A stretch of 64,000 bases of DNA from Alterisphingorhabdus sp051668705 (GTDB lineage: Bacteria; Pseudomonadota; Alphaproteobacteria; Sphingomonadales; Sphingomonadaceae): assembly GCF_051668705.1 (NCBI RefSeq), contig NZ_CP196351.1:2294001-2358000 (forward strand). Reading direction: 5' to 3'. Of this stretch, positions 15,691 through 26,062 are shown piece by piece; positions within the stretch are counted from its first letter, which is position 1; every line of letters begins with the position of its first letter. The notes under the pieces are model-generated. The model was given only the letters and a program-made list of their open reading frames with translations. It searched no databases and was not told where the DNA came from. Made by a program: the position numbers and the translations under genes.

Positions 15691-18585
15691 TTAAAACTTG
15701 CCGCGGACACCCACGGTATAGCGTGCACCGGTGCGGGTAAAGTCCAGCAAGCGGTTAGCAAAGCGTGAGAAGTCTCGCGTATCTTCGCCCAGCACATTAA
15801 TGCCCTCAGCGAAAATTTGTATATTGTCATTAAAGTCATAGCTGGCAGCAAAATCGAGCTGACCAAATGACTCACGCTGACGTGGTTCGCTAAACGCGTC
15901 TTGCGCCTGCACCAAGAAGCCATCGCGATAATTATAGGCAACACGTGCAGAGATACCATCTTTCTCATAAAAGCCAGTAATGTTGAATGTATGCGGCGTG
16001 AAGCCGTTAAAGCCTAAATCATCTGCTGGTACATCGTCGCGATTACTGTTCACATAAGTATAGTTGACGATGGCACCAAAGCCGATGTCAAATGTCTTCT
16101 GGAATGCAATTTCTACACCAGAGATGCTGCCGGACTGGCCATTACGATCCCGTGTATCCTGGAACGTCACGTCCACCGTTTCATCTGCAGTACGCCCGGC
16201 ATTGCCGGCTGGGAAGATGATCGGATTTACCACTGGCAAGGTGCTGGTTTCGATAAAATTGCCAAGGCTTTTGTAGAAACCGGCAATGCTGAAATAGCTC
16301 AGACTATCGAAATACCATTCGAAAGAGACATCGAAATTGTCTGCTTCAAAGGCTTCAAGCAAAGGATTGCCGCCGCCGCTGGTCGGTGCGTTGGAACGCC
16401 CGCCAAAAACGTTGGAAACACCAAGCGCAGTAAGCGTTGGCCGCGTTACGGTACGGGCGTAGCTGAGACGCAGGACCGTATCGGATGTCGGTTCCAAACG
16501 GAAACTGGCGGATGGCAAGAAGTTGACATAGTCATTCGGAACAGATGTCGGTGTCGCTGCACCAAAAATCACTTCCAACTGGGTATCACCAGCAGTTTCG
16601 CGGAATTCGATAACCGGCTGGGTAACACCGCTGGATACAACATCAGTAAATGCGATGCGGAAACCAATATTAGCGCTCCATGGCAATTCACCGCCAAAAT
16701 CACCTTCCCATTGGGAATTGAAATAAGCAGAGTAAATTTGCTCATCAACGCTGAAGCTGCCACCAGGATTAAATGTTGGTGTGAAAATACCAAGCAGCGG
16801 GTCAGTGTTAGGATCAGCCAATATAGCCAACAGCCCAGCAGTGTTGCCGCCGGTACGATCAGGGTTATTCAAATTCGCAGGATCATTCAGAACTGCAAAG
16901 GCCTGAGCAAAAGTTGAGGTTAATGTCGTGCTTGGAACTGTGTCTGCGCCGTCAACACCACTCAAAAAACCATTAAAGGAGAATGGCGTTAGGATCGATT
17001 CATCGAACGGCACAGTATAGCCACAAAATGCGCAGAAAATTTGAGCCGCTGAAACGCCGTTACCCGGTGCGGCAAAGTTATCAAATAATGTGCGCGATTT
17101 TGTACGATCGGTGTACAGGCCGCCAAAAGTAATGCGCTCTAACGGACCTTTTTGTATTTCCCAATCACCATCAAGGCGCAATTCAAAAACTTCATCATCC
17201 ACTACGGTGCGGTTGACATTCACAAAGTGAAGCCGCTGAATTGATGTGTCGGTCAGACCTGACAAATTGGTAATCGTTGAAATGCCAGAGGTGCTGGTTG
17301 ATTCGATCAGCGGAGAGGTTGGCGCCAATGCGCCCAGCACGATGAATGGGTTTGTCCCATCACGATTTGCTTCCGAATATGAAGCATCGAAAACAAAGCT
17401 CAAAGAGTCGCTGACACGAAAATCAACATTGCCGCCAATGGCAAATGTCTCAGCAAAGCGGCTGTTCGAAGTGATCACATTGTCATTTTGTGACGCACCT
17501 GCCTGGCCGGCAATCAAAGGGTTGCGCGCCTGAAAGTCCAAACTTGGGCGGCTAAAGGATGTAACCGTGCCATTTTCATCAATTTGTGGATTAATGAATG
17601 GTGGGCTGAAAAATCCGGAGAACTGTGTTGCGAATGAATCGACTTGGAAATCCGAATAGAGCGCATCAACAGTAATCTTCAGATCGCTCGACGGAGCAAA
17701 TTGCAATGCACCATTCAGAGTAAGACGTTCACGATCCTGCGTATCCCGTTCAAACACAACTTGCTGCTGCACACGTGATGTTGGGATGGGAACGATAGAT
17801 GTCGCATCAAGGCCAACAGAGTTTTCAGGCGCATTAATAGCAACATCACCGGGGTTTACCGCACCATCACGTAGCGAGAAACCGTTTGTAAATGCACGGT
17901 CAATCAAAGCATTACGCTTATTATAAGATGCGCCAAACAAAACACCGAAAGTATCATTTGACCAAGAAACAACCCCAGTCAGATCAGTACCAAAATCTTC
18001 ACTAAGGTCTTCATAAATGCCGGCCGCTGACAAAGTCACGTTAAAACCCGGGCGGTCCAGTGGTTTGGCGGTTGTGACGTTGACAACCGCGCCAATGCCA
18101 CCTGATTGCAATCCAGGTTGGGATGATTTGTAGACTTCTGCGGTTTGGATAATGTCAGAAGACAAAACGTCAAAAGAGAATTCACGGCCATCATTGTCTG
18201 TCGCCAATGTCCGCCCATTCAACAGAACAGCGTTAAATTCTGGCCCAAGGCCGCGAACTGTAATGAACTGCCCTTCACCACCGGCACGATCAATCGAAAC
18301 GCCCGTGATACGCTGCAATGATTCCGCGACGTTTGTATCGGGGAACTTGCCAACATCTTCTGATGACACCGCGTCAACGATAACCGATGCGTTACGTTTA
18401 ATATCTTGCGACGCTTGCAAGCTACCACGAATGCCGGTTACGATAATTGGTTCGCCAAAATCATCGGTTGACTCATCGACCTCTTCTTGAGGTGCAGATG
18501 TTGCCGTATCTTGTGCCCATGCATTAGATGCTGGCACCAAAGCCAATGCCGTCGACGCTAATAATAGTCCATTATGGATTTTCAT
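15691..18585 (-). CDS. TonB-dependent outer-membrane receptor (alpha-galactoside locus)
   Basis: 964 residues with strong GGGAGGAATT ribosome site and a signal peptide ending NAWAQD. The plug domain is clear: EPIIVTGIRGSLQ, then DVGKFPDTNVAESLQRITGV and VRGLGPEFNAVLLNGR. The pattern belongs to the large Xanthomonas/Caulobacter-type receptor family that takes up plant or algal oligosaccharides. The remainder is a beta-barrel ending in the aromatic-terminated strand ARYTVGVRGKF. It uses TonB-ExbBD energy to import ligands into the periplasm. The upstream AraC gene and divergent alpha-galactosidase suggest an alpha-galactoside ligand such as melibiose, raffinose or galactomannan fragments; this is inference from context. 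Confidence 0.93.
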   Translation of the reverse strand: MKIHNGLLLASTALALVPASNAWAQDTATSAPQEEVDESTDDFGEPIIVTGIRGSLQASQDIKRNASVIVDAVSSEDVGKFPDTNVAESLQRITGVSIDRAGGEGQFITVRGLGPEFNAVLLNGRTLATDNDGREFSFDVLSSDIIQTAEVYKSSQPGLQSGGIGAVVNVTTAKPLDRPGFNVTLSAAGIYEDLSEDFGTDLTGVVSWSNDTFGVLFGASYNKRNALIDRAFTNGFSLRDGAVNPGDVAINAPENSVGLDATSIVPIPTSRVQQQVVFERDTQDRERLTLNGALQFAPSSDLKITVDALYSDFQVDSFATQFSGFFSPPFINPQIDENGTVTSFSRPSLDFQARNPLIAGQAGASQNDNVITSNSRFAETFAIGGNVDFRVSDSLSFVFDASYSEANRDGTNPFIVLGALAPTSPLIESTSTSGISTITNLSGLTDTSIQRLHFVNVNRTVVDDEVFELRLDGDWEIQKGPLERITFGGLYTDRTKSRTLFDNFAAPGNGVSAAQIFCAFCGYTVPFDESILTPFSFNGFLSGVDGADTVPSTTLTSTFAQAFAVLNDPANLNNPDRTGGNTAGLLAILADPNTDPLLGIFTPTFNPGGSFSVDEQIYSAYFNSQWEGDFGGELPWSANIGFRIAFTDVVSSGVTQPVIEFRETAGDTQLEVIFGAATPTSVPNDYVNFLPSASFRLEPTSDTVLRLSYARTVTRPTLTALGVSNVFGGRSNAPTSGGGNPLLEAFEADNFDVSFEWYFDSLSYFSIAGFYKSLGNFIETSTLPVVNPIIFPAGNAGRTADETVDVTFQDTRDRNGQSGSISGVEIAFQKTFDIGFGAIVNYTYVNSNRDDVPADDLGFNGFTPHTFNITGFYEKDGISARVAYNYRDGFLVQAQDAFSEPRQRESFGQLDFAASYDFNDNIQIFAEGINVLGEDTRDFSRFANRLLDFTRTGARYTVGVRGKF

Positions 18586-18813
18586 AATTCCTCCCTAATT
18601 GGCTGGTTATTCCAACCTTACTGTATATGTCGGCGAGGAGAGGATTTTTGCGACACCTCATTTAATCCCAGCCGCTTTTTGCACATTGCAGCTAAGTTTG
18701 TCTCATGGGGACAGATACAAAAACCATGGGCAAATTGGAGTGTCATGTGTTTTTTGGTATATTTAACATTATTTCATCAATGTGACACACTTTTGCAACA
18801 TAGTTCAAAGGAC

Positions 18814-19623
18814 TTATTTATGTAGGCGCATGCGATATTCGCGCGGGGACCAACCGATGACTTTGCTAAATCTTTTGCTAAAATGATATTCATCGCAATA
18901 GTCTAGTTTATCTGCGATTTGACGCAGCGTAAGCGATCTATCAGCAAGCAAATCACATGCTTGCTCCATCAAATATCCTGATCGATATTTGCCCGGTGAT
19001 TGGCCAGATAGCTTCCGAAATTTTTTGCGAAACAATTCATAGGACATCGCCATTTCAGAGGCCGCGCTTTTAACATCTGGGTTTGATTTCAGACATGTTT
19101 TGGCGGTCTGTAGCCATTCAATATCGGCCTCAATATCGGTGCGAGCGGCATTTTGAATATCCATGAGAAGTTGCTGCATGCGCACAGCTTCTGCAGTCAT
19201 TTTAACGTGATCGCCTTCGTTATTCTCGCCAATAGCTCGCTTAATTTTGTCCAGCCAATAATCAGAGGGCGTTAATGAGATCACGGGCTTTTCAAGGTCA
19301 AAGCAACCCTCATCGCGCCATAAATCAAATACTGGCCCTTCAAAGACCAGATAGAGTTCATCCCATACCTTCCCATTGGACGGCCCATACCAATGTTCCA
19401 GACCAGGCAGAACTATGATGGCATCTCCAGCTTTAACATCAAAGGCAGCGCCATTCTCGTCGCTATAAGATCCCGTACCCTGTAAAACATACACCAAGGT
19501 GAAGTGGGGCAAGATTCGTTTAGGAGTCAAAACCCCTGCCCCGTTTTTCACAAAACATGCAATCCTGATTCCACCAAGCGGCGACACTGTTACATTGCGC
19601 ACAAAAAAGCGGCTTTCCTCCAT
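18814..19623 (-). CDS. AraC family transcriptional regulator
   Basis: 269 residues. The N-terminal half is a cupin-like sugar-binding domain (HFTLVYVLQGTGSY, then DAIIVLPGLEHWYGP). The C-terminal 100 residues contain the paired helix-turn-helix: SAASEMAMSYELFRKKFRK and LTLRQIADKLDYCDEYHFSKRF, ending in GWSPREYR. It probably activates genes when sugar is bound. It lies 228 bases upstream of the TonB receptor on the same strand and diverges from the GH36 gene across a 285-base gap, so both are likely targets, in the manner of MelR/RafR-type regulators. No clear paired operator could be picked out by eye. Confidence 0.9.
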   Translation of the reverse strand: MEESRFFVRNVTVSPLGGIRIACFVKNGAGVLTPKRILPHFTLVYVLQGTGSYSDENGAAFDVKAGDAIIVLPGLEHWYGPSNGKVWDELYLVFEGPVFDLWRDEGCFDLEKPVISLTPSDYWLDKIKRAIGENNEGDHVKMTAEAVRMQQLLMDIQNAARTDIEADIEWLQTAKTCLKSNPDVKSAASEMAMSYELFRKKFRKLSGQSPGKYRSGYLMEQACDLLADRSLTLRQIADKLDYCDEYHFSKRFSKVIGWSPREYRMRLHK

Positions 19624-19908
19624 ATCAGTGCTGCTCCTTCCTGATTTACAAAGCTGCTAGGTCCGTTAGCGAGACCAGATATATCAGCCAGAATCATAAA
19701 AAACACTATACCAAGAAACACATCTTAGTCCCAGAAATAACATTTCATGCACATCGAAGGCAGCTATGATTGTCTAGACGGGTGTTTTGCAGTATGTTTT
19801 CAGCAGATTTCCTGAACCTTGATGTGAATCGGCTCGGCGCCATGTCCCTCATCTCCTAGAGGGAAGGTTCTGATTTTGAACCGAAATAATGAAAGTAATG
19901 ATTGATAA

Positions 19909-22161
19909 ATGCTGACAGTGAAGCCGGAAGATCAAAGTGACCTGCAACGCATAAATTTTCAGAATTCTGAAGGCCTTGCTGGCTGTTCGCCTGATAAGAC
20001 AGTAACACAGATAGATGCAGATTATGTCCGGCTTTCTGCTTCTGATACAGAAATCATCATTTACGCCAAAAAAGGCGAACGACCCTATATTATATATTGG
20101 GGCGCACTATTAGAGCATAGCAGCGCGGAAGAATTAATCGCTCTTTCGACACGGCAATGGGCACATGGCGGACCCGCCACGGATATAGGCCAGTCATTAT
20201 CTAATGAATTGGCCACTGGTATTGCAGGCCCTTCCGGATTTGTCGCGCATCGGCAAGGCAATGATTGGGCTGCCATATTTGTTGTCGAACATGTCCTTGA
20301 AGACTCTGAAAATCAGGTGCGCATTGTCTGTTCTGACCGCAATACCGGATTGAAGGCAATTTATGATATAAAACTTGATCCTTCAAGTAATGTTGCTCTT
20401 GCGACAACATCGATAAGCAATGATGGTGACGAACCAATCAGCATAGATTGGTGCGCATCTTTGTGCATACCAGTTGATGAAAGCCTATCGACGCTCAAAA
20501 ACTTCACTGGACGTTGGGCAATGGAGTTTCAGGAACAGGCAGTTTCCGTCTTTCGCGGCAGCTATGTGCGTGAGAATAAAACTGGGCGCACCAGCCATGA
20601 TAATTTTCCCGGCCTGATTGCTATGTCCGCAAGTGCATCGGAAAACAGCGGCAGAGTTGTTGGGCTACATCTTGGCTGGAGCGGTAATAACCGTGTGCGC
20701 ATGGATCGGCATTCCGATGGCCATAATTCAGTACAAATGGGAGAACTGTTCCACCCTGGCGAAATGGTGTTGGCCCCGGGGCAGAGCTATACCACGCCCA
20801 TTCTGTACGCCGCACAGAGCGAAAACGGGCTCAGCGATCTTTCTCAAAAATTTCACCATTGTCTGAACACATCTGTCTTGGACGGACGGATCGCTAATAA
20901 ACCGCGACTGGTACATTATAACACTTGGGAAGCTGTATATTTTGACCATTGCGAAGACAGGCTAACGACACTGGCCGAAAAGGCGGCCGAAGTCGGCGCG
21001 GAACGCTTTGTTCTGGATGATGGCTGGTTTGGCGCTAGGCGCAATGATCAAGCTGGCCTTGGCGATTGGTGGGTCTCAAAAGATGTGTACCCCAATGGTC
21101 TTGAACCATTGGCAGACAAGGTCCGCAGCTTGGGGATGGAATTTGGCATCTGGTTTGAGCCAGAGATGGTAAATCCCGACAGCGATCTTTTCAGAGCGCA
21201 TCCCGAATGGGTGCTGGAAGCAAAAGGTGTCGCACAAATCCCCTCGCGACAACAATATGTGCTAGATCTTACCCGGCCGGAAGTTTCAGAATATCTTTAC
21301 GAGAAGATTAGCAAGATCGTCGATGATCTGGGCATCACCTATATCAAATGGGACATGAATCGCGATATTCAGCACCCGGGAAGTGGCTCTACAGAAAATT
21401 CTGGGCGTAGCGCGGTCCATAAGCAGACAAAGTCTGTTTATGCTTTAATCGACAGGTTGCGCAAAGCCAATCCAGAACTGGAAATCGAAAGCTGTTCTTC
21501 GGGCGGCGCAAGAGCTGATTTCGGTATTTTGCGCTACACGGACCGTATCTGGCTTTCTGACTCTAACGATGCGTTGGACAGGCAAAAAATTCAGCGTGGC
21601 GCGAGTCACTTTTTCCCGCTTAATGTGTTGGGCAGCCATGTGGGGCCGAAACAATGTCATATCACCAAGCGAACATTAAGTATGGAACTGCGAGCAGCAA
21701 CCGCCATGTTTGGGCATATGGGCATGGAATTGGATCTTTTAAGCGAAAGCGCAGAGGATCTGGAAACGCTCAAACAGGGCATTGCCATTTATAAGCAGCA
21801 CAGAGATGTGTTGCATAACGGCAAATTCTATCGACTAGATACGCCTGACTACCTCAATGTTACAGGCAGTGTTTCGCTAGATAAGCAAGCCGCTCTGTTC
21901 AGCTGTGCAAAAACGGATGGCCACACAACAACCTTGCCCGGGCGTTTGCAATTTCCAGGGTTGGACAAAACCAAGCGCTATCAATTGAAAATTATCTGGC
22001 CTGTTTCTGACTTTGTGGTCACCGAACCATCGATAGTCGATACTCTCGACCTTAGGGGTGAAGGCTCCGTATTTTCGGGCGAAGCATTGACAGTACATGG
22101 CATTCAATTGCCACTGCTCTACCCCGAAAGCTGCATCATATTCGCATTGCAATCGGTCTAA
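19909..22161 (+). CDS. alpha-galactosidase, glycoside hydrolase family 36
   Basis: 750 residues, no signal peptide, so cytoplasmic. An N-terminal beta-sandwich is followed by the (beta/alpha)8 domain starting near residue 330. Key blocks are WEAVYFDH, RFVLDDGWFGARRND, FGIWFEPEMVNPDSDL, YIKWDMNRDI with the nucleophile Asp near 482, ESCSSGGARADFGILR, and WLSDSNDALDR with the acid/base Asp near 551. A beta-sandwich C-terminal domain closes it. It removes terminal alpha-1,6-galactose from melibiose or raffinose-type sugars, feeding the SSS symporter-galT-galK genes directly downstream. Being intracellular, it needs intact oligosaccharide to cross the inner membrane. The ribosome site is weak. Confidence 0.95.
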   Translation: MLTVKPEDQSDLQRINFQNSEGLAGCSPDKTVTQIDADYVRLSASDTEIIIYAKKGERPYIIYWGALLEHSSAEELIALSTRQWAHGGPATDIGQSLSNELATGIAGPSGFVAHRQGNDWAAIFVVEHVLEDSENQVRIVCSDRNTGLKAIYDIKLDPSSNVALATTSISNDGDEPISIDWCASLCIPVDESLSTLKNFTGRWAMEFQEQAVSVFRGSYVRENKTGRTSHDNFPGLIAMSASASENSGRVVGLHLGWSGNNRVRMDRHSDGHNSVQMGELFHPGEMVLAPGQSYTTPILYAAQSENGLSDLSQKFHHCLNTSVLDGRIANKPRLVHYNTWEAVYFDHCEDRLTTLAEKAAEVGAERFVLDDGWFGARRNDQAGLGDWWVSKDVYPNGLEPLADKVRSLGMEFGIWFEPEMVNPDSDLFRAHPEWVLEAKGVAQIPSRQQYVLDLTRPEVSEYLYEKISKIVDDLGITYIKWDMNRDIQHPGSGSTENSGRSAVHKQTKSVYALIDRLRKANPELEIESCSSGGARADFGILRYTDRIWLSDSNDALDRQKIQRGASHFFPLNVLGSHVGPKQCHITKRTLSMELRAATAMFGHMGMELDLLSESAEDLETLKQGIAIYKQHRDVLHNGKFYRLDTPDYLNVTGSVSLDKQAALFSCAKTDGHTTTLPGRLQFPGLDKTKRYQLKIIWPVSDFVVTEPSIVDTLDLRGEGSVFSGEALTVHGIQLPLLYPESCIIFALQSV

Positions 22162-22302
22162 TATAGCAAACAGAACTTGCGTGGCATCATGACATAGACA
22201 AAGGCGGTATTGTGATACAATAAAGGTTGGTCTGGCTAAGAAAAACAAACAACTGCCAAATCGTCAATTGACAACAATAATGATAAAAAAGGGGAGAGGC
22301 CC

Positions 22303-23832
22303 GTGCTGCAATCAAGCGGATCGGTGACACAGTTAACAGTATTTTTTGGCCTGATGCTGTTGGTTGCCTATTTTACCTGGCGCAAAGTAGCTTCGGCCAA
22401 GACTAGCGGCGGTGCAGATAAGGACATCTTCCTTGCGGGCGGCGGACTGAGCTGGTTTTTCGTCGCTGGCGCCATCACCCTGACCAACCTTTCCACTGAC
22501 CAATTGGTGGGCATGAACGGTAATCAGATGCTCTTGCTTGCTTGGTGGGAGATTGCCGGTTTTGCTGGTCTGATGATGCTGGCCTTTATCTTTGTGCCCA
22601 TTTATTACCGCAACAAATGCACAACAATTACAGAATTGTTGGAGAAACGCTTTGATGGCGGCAGCATTCGCACGGTTATTTCGGGCCTGTTTCTGATCGG
22701 CAATATCTTCATCTATCTGCCTGCGGTTATCTTCTCCGGCGCGAAGTTCATGCAGCCCGTTCTGGGCCTAGATATATCGGTATTAACTATCGCGGCCATT
22801 TTTGCCGTGGCGGGGGCCGCTTATGCCATTTTGGGCGGACTACGCGCTGTTGCTGTGCTGGATACATATAGCGGCATTGGCATTTTGGCGCTCGCACTGG
22901 TTGTTGTTTTTCTGGCCCTACAAGCCGTTGGTTTTGATATGAGCAGCAATGTCCCTGCCGAGCGGCTTTCCATGATCGGTAGTTGGGATTCTCCTATCCC
23001 TTTCCACACACTGTTTACTGGCATGATTTTCATTCAAATATTCTATTGGTCAACCAATCAGAATATCACGCAAAAGGCGCTGGCTGCACCCAATGTAAAA
23101 GAGGCGCAAAAGGGCATAATTGCTGCGGCTATTGTGCGCATTTTGATCGTGCCGCCCATTGTTGTTGTACCGGGTGTGATCGCCTTTCAGCTATTTGGCG
23201 ATGTCAATGATGACGCTTATGGCAAATTGGTCGCACAAGTACTGCCTGATTGGACCAGCGGCATGTTTGCGGCCATGATAGCAGCCGCCGTGCTCACCTC
23301 CTATTCGGCGGTTATGAACGCGACCATCACATTATGGTCGGTTGATTTTCACCGCAAATACATCAACCCCAATGTCAATATCCGTGTATTAAACCGTATT
23401 GTTGGGGTTATTGCCATGCTGGCCTCCATCATGTTGGTGCCGATCTATGCGGGGCAGGAAAGCATCATCAACACGTTGCAAGAGTTGAACGGGCTGCTGT
23501 CCATGCCAATCCTCTCCGCCTTTATCGCCGCCCTGCTCTTCCGCAATATGGATGCGCGAGCAGCGGTTGTGGGCCTGATCTACGGTGTGGCCATTTACGC
23601 CTTCCACAATTTCATACTCTATAAACCCAATGCCCTATGGAATGATCAGACTTTTTATCGCTATTTGGGGCTGGACTGGCTTCACTATATTGATGTGATG
23701 GTCTTTGTTCTCTTCACCGCAGTTCTGGTCTCTTTGGCTGTAAATCGTCTGGTATTTGGCAATAAAGCAGTCTTTATCTTTAGTGCTAAAGGCCGTGCGT
23801 TACGGGCCAGTGAATTGGCCGCAACACAATAA
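22303..23832 (+). CDS. sodium:solute symporter (SGLT-like sugar transporter)
   Basis: 509 residues from a GTG with GGGGAGAGG upstream. About 13-14 membrane segments are visible, and the family pattern is present: FLAGGGLSWFFVAGAITLTNLSTDQLVGMNG, YYRNKCTTITELLEKRFDGG, AYAILGGLRAVAVLDTYSG and YWSTNQNITQKALAA. These resemble the vSGLT branch of SLC5 that moves galactose or glucose with Na+. Position between alpha-galactosidase and galT makes galactose or an alpha-galactoside the likely substrate; Na+ coupling fits a marine lifestyle. The next gene begins 13 bases after its stop. Confidence 0.92.
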   Translation: MLQSSGSVTQLTVFFGLMLLVAYFTWRKVASAKTSGGADKDIFLAGGGLSWFFVAGAITLTNLSTDQLVGMNGNQMLLLAWWEIAGFAGLMMLAFIFVPIYYRNKCTTITELLEKRFDGGSIRTVISGLFLIGNIFIYLPAVIFSGAKFMQPVLGLDISVLTIAAIFAVAGAAYAILGGLRAVAVLDTYSGIGILALALVVVFLALQAVGFDMSSNVPAERLSMIGSWDSPIPFHTLFTGMIFIQIFYWSTNQNITQKALAAPNVKEAQKGIIAAAIVRILIVPPIVVVPGVIAFQLFGDVNDDAYGKLVAQVLPDWTSGMFAAMIAAAVLTSYSAVMNATITLWSVDFHRKYINPNVNIRVLNRIVGVIAMLASIMLVPIYAGQESIINTLQELNGLLSMPILSAFIAALLFRNMDARAAVVGLIYGVAIYAFHNFILYKPNALWNDQTFYRYLGLDWLHYIDVMVFVLFTAVLVSLAVNRLVFGNKAVFIFSAKGRALRASELAATQ

Positions 23833-23845
23833 TGGACCATATGCA

Positions 23846-24883
23846 ATGACAATGGATTCCGTTTTGTCTGATCAGCCGCATCGGCGCTATAATCCGCTGC
23901 GTGATGAATGGTTGCTCGTCTCTCCGCATCGCGCAAAACGTCCATGGCAGGGCAAAGAGGATGCGCCCGACCTTAGCCAGCCACCCGCCCATGATCCGCA
24001 TTGTTATCTGTGCGCCGGTAATGAACGGATCAATGGTGCGCGCAATCCTGATTATGACGGCGTCTACGTCTTTGCCAATGATTTTGCCGCACTGTTGCCC
24101 GACACGCCCGAGCCTCAAGGCAGTGACCCATTATTACGAGCCGAAGGTGCCCGGGGCGAAGCGCGTGTTATGTGTTTCTCTCCCGATCATGGAAAGACGC
24201 TGGCCCAATGTTCGCCCAAAGAAATTGGGAACGTCATCACGGAATGGATGGCGCAAAGCCGTGAATTGGGCGCAAAATATCGCAATGTACAGCTTTTTGA
24301 GACTAAGGGTGAGTTGCTAGGCAGCTCCAACCCGCATCCGCACGGGCAAATCTGGGCCACGGATTACTGCCCGCAGGAAATTGCCACCGAAGACCGGACA
24401 CAGGCCGATTATTGGACCAAAAACGGCAGCAACATGCTGCTTGACCTCGCCGCAAAAGAAAGCGGTTCAGAACGCGCCGTGTGGGAAAATGACGACTGGC
24501 TTATACTCGTTCCCTTTTGGGCGGATTGGCCGTTTGAAACGCTGTTGCTACCCAAATTTTCCGTTGCCCGCATCGTTGATCTGTCGCCCTCTCAACAGGT
24601 GTCATTGGCACAGGCCATGAAGATATTGACGGTACGCTATGACAACTTGTTTCAGTGCAGCTTCCCCTATTTAATGGGCTGGCACGGCGCACCTTTTGGA
24701 ATGGACGACACTGCGCATTGGCAATTGCATGCCCATTATTATCCGCCCTTGCTACGCTCTGCATCAGTGCGCAAATTCAAGGCAGGGTATGAAGCCTTGG
24801 CCGAGCAACAGCGCGACATGACCGCAGAACAAGCCGCCGCGCGCTTGGCTGCACTCAGCGACACCCATTATCGAGAGTTATAA
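23846..24883 (+). CDS. galT: galactose-1-phosphate uridylyltransferase
   Basis: 345 residues from the ATG at 23846; the frame stays open upstream into the symporter gene, but that extension is not conserved-looking. The zinc site CYLCAG, the block NPDYDGVYVFANDFAAL and the active-site HPHGQIWA with the nucleophilic His identify a histidine-triad uridylyltransferase. It exchanges galactose 1-phosphate and UDP-glucose for UDP-galactose and glucose 1-phosphate. Its stop overlaps the ATG of galK (TAATG). UDP-galactose 4-epimerase (galE), needed to close the Leloir cycle, is not in the window. Confidence 0.96.
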   Translation: MTMDSVLSDQPHRRYNPLRDEWLLVSPHRAKRPWQGKEDAPDLSQPPAHDPHCYLCAGNERINGARNPDYDGVYVFANDFAALLPDTPEPQGSDPLLRAEGARGEARVMCFSPDHGKTLAQCSPKEIGNVITEWMAQSRELGAKYRNVQLFETKGELLGSSNPHPHGQIWATDYCPQEIATEDRTQADYWTKNGSNMLLDLAAKESGSERAVWENDDWLILVPFWADWPFETLLLPKFSVARIVDLSPSQQVSLAQAMKILTVRYDNLFQCSFPYLMGWHGAPFGMDDTAHWQLHAHYYPPLLRSASVRKFKAGYEALAEQQRDMTAEQAAARLAALSDTHYREL

Positions 24884-26049
24884 TGGCATCACACATGAAC
24901 ACAAAAGACCGTGCCATTGCGGCATTTGAAGCGCAATTTGGTCGGGCGCCGAGCGCCATTATTTTTGCCCCTGGCCGGGTTAATCTGATCGGTGAGCATA
25001 CTGATTATAATGACGGCTTTGTTCTGCCTATGGCCATTCAATATGGCACCTATCTCGCCATCGCCCCGCGTGATGACAGTCAGTTTTGCGCGGTCGCCGC
25101 AGACTTTGATGGGCAGGTTGACAGCTTCGCGCTGGATGATGCAATAGTCCCTAATCCGCAAATATCATGGTCGGCCCATATTCGCGGCATTGCCCATAGT
25201 TACCGCCAGCGCGGCCTTGCACTTTCCGGTATCAATGTCGCCATTGCTGGTGATGTTCCTGCGGGTGCAGGCCTGTCATCATCTGCTTCACTTGGCGTCG
25301 GGCTATCGGTAGCGCTTGCGCATGTTAGCGGCCAAAACACGCTTACTGCGACAGACCATGCACTTATAGCGCAGCAATCGGAAAATGCGTTTGTCGGCAC
25401 CGCTTGCGGCATCATGGATCAGCTTGTCTCTGCTCGCGCCGAAGCAGGTGCAGCTTTGATGATCGATTGCCGATCATTAGAAACAACACCCGTCACCATG
25501 CCGAATGATCTGTCAGTGTTGATTGTGCATTCAGGCGTTGAACGTGAATTGGCGGACAGCGCCTATAATGAACGGCGAGAGCAATGCGAGAATGTGGCCA
25601 AGGCAATGAATGTGCCTGCCTTGCGCGACATCAATATTGAACAATTAGAGGCCGCACAAAACAAGATCCCCGATATTGCCTTTCGCCGAGCGCGCCATGT
25701 GGTGACAGAAAATGCGCGCACCCTTGCCGCTGCTCAAGCCTTTAAAGATGGCAACCATCAGCAATTGGGTGAGCTGATGGGGCAATCGCATCTTTCCATG
25801 CGCGATGATTTTGCAATCACGACGCCAAAGGTCGATGCACTGGTTGCATTGCTGCAACAGGCTATTGGCAAACATGGCGGCGCGCGTATGACCGGCGGCG
25901 GCTTTGGCGGGTGCGTCGTGGCCATCATGCCCCAGTCCCTGCTGCCCAGCATCATGCAGCACGTCGAAACGCATTACCAAACACCCAAAGGCGCTAAACC
26001 CTTGATGATCGCAGCAACGCCCAGCAGCGGTGCAGATTTATTGTCCTAA
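24883..26049 (+). CDS. galK: galactokinase
   Basis: 388 residues of the GHMP kinase family. The galactokinase signature PGRVNLIGEHTDYNDGFVLP is near residue 28, the ATP-binding GDVPAGAGLSSSASLGVG near 120, MDQLVSARAEAG near 180 and the C-terminal GARMTGGGFGGCVVAI. It phosphorylates galactose at C1 at the start of the Leloir pathway. It is translationally coupled to galT. Only 13 bases separate its end from the convergent symporter gene. Confidence 0.96.
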   Translation: MASHMNTKDRAIAAFEAQFGRAPSAIIFAPGRVNLIGEHTDYNDGFVLPMAIQYGTYLAIAPRDDSQFCAVAADFDGQVDSFALDDAIVPNPQISWSAHIRGIAHSYRQRGLALSGINVAIAGDVPAGAGLSSSASLGVGLSVALAHVSGQNTLTATDHALIAQQSENAFVGTACGIMDQLVSARAEAGAALMIDCRSLETTPVTMPNDLSVLIVHSGVERELADSAYNERREQCENVAKAMNVPALRDINIEQLEAAQNKIPDIAFRRARHVVTENARTLAAAQAFKDGNHQQLGELMGQSHLSMRDDFAITTPKVDALVALLQQAIGKHGGARMTGGGFGGCVVAIMPQSLLPSIMQHVETHYQTPKGAKPLMIAATPSSGADLLS

Positions 26050-26062
26050 AACCTGAGCGAAC

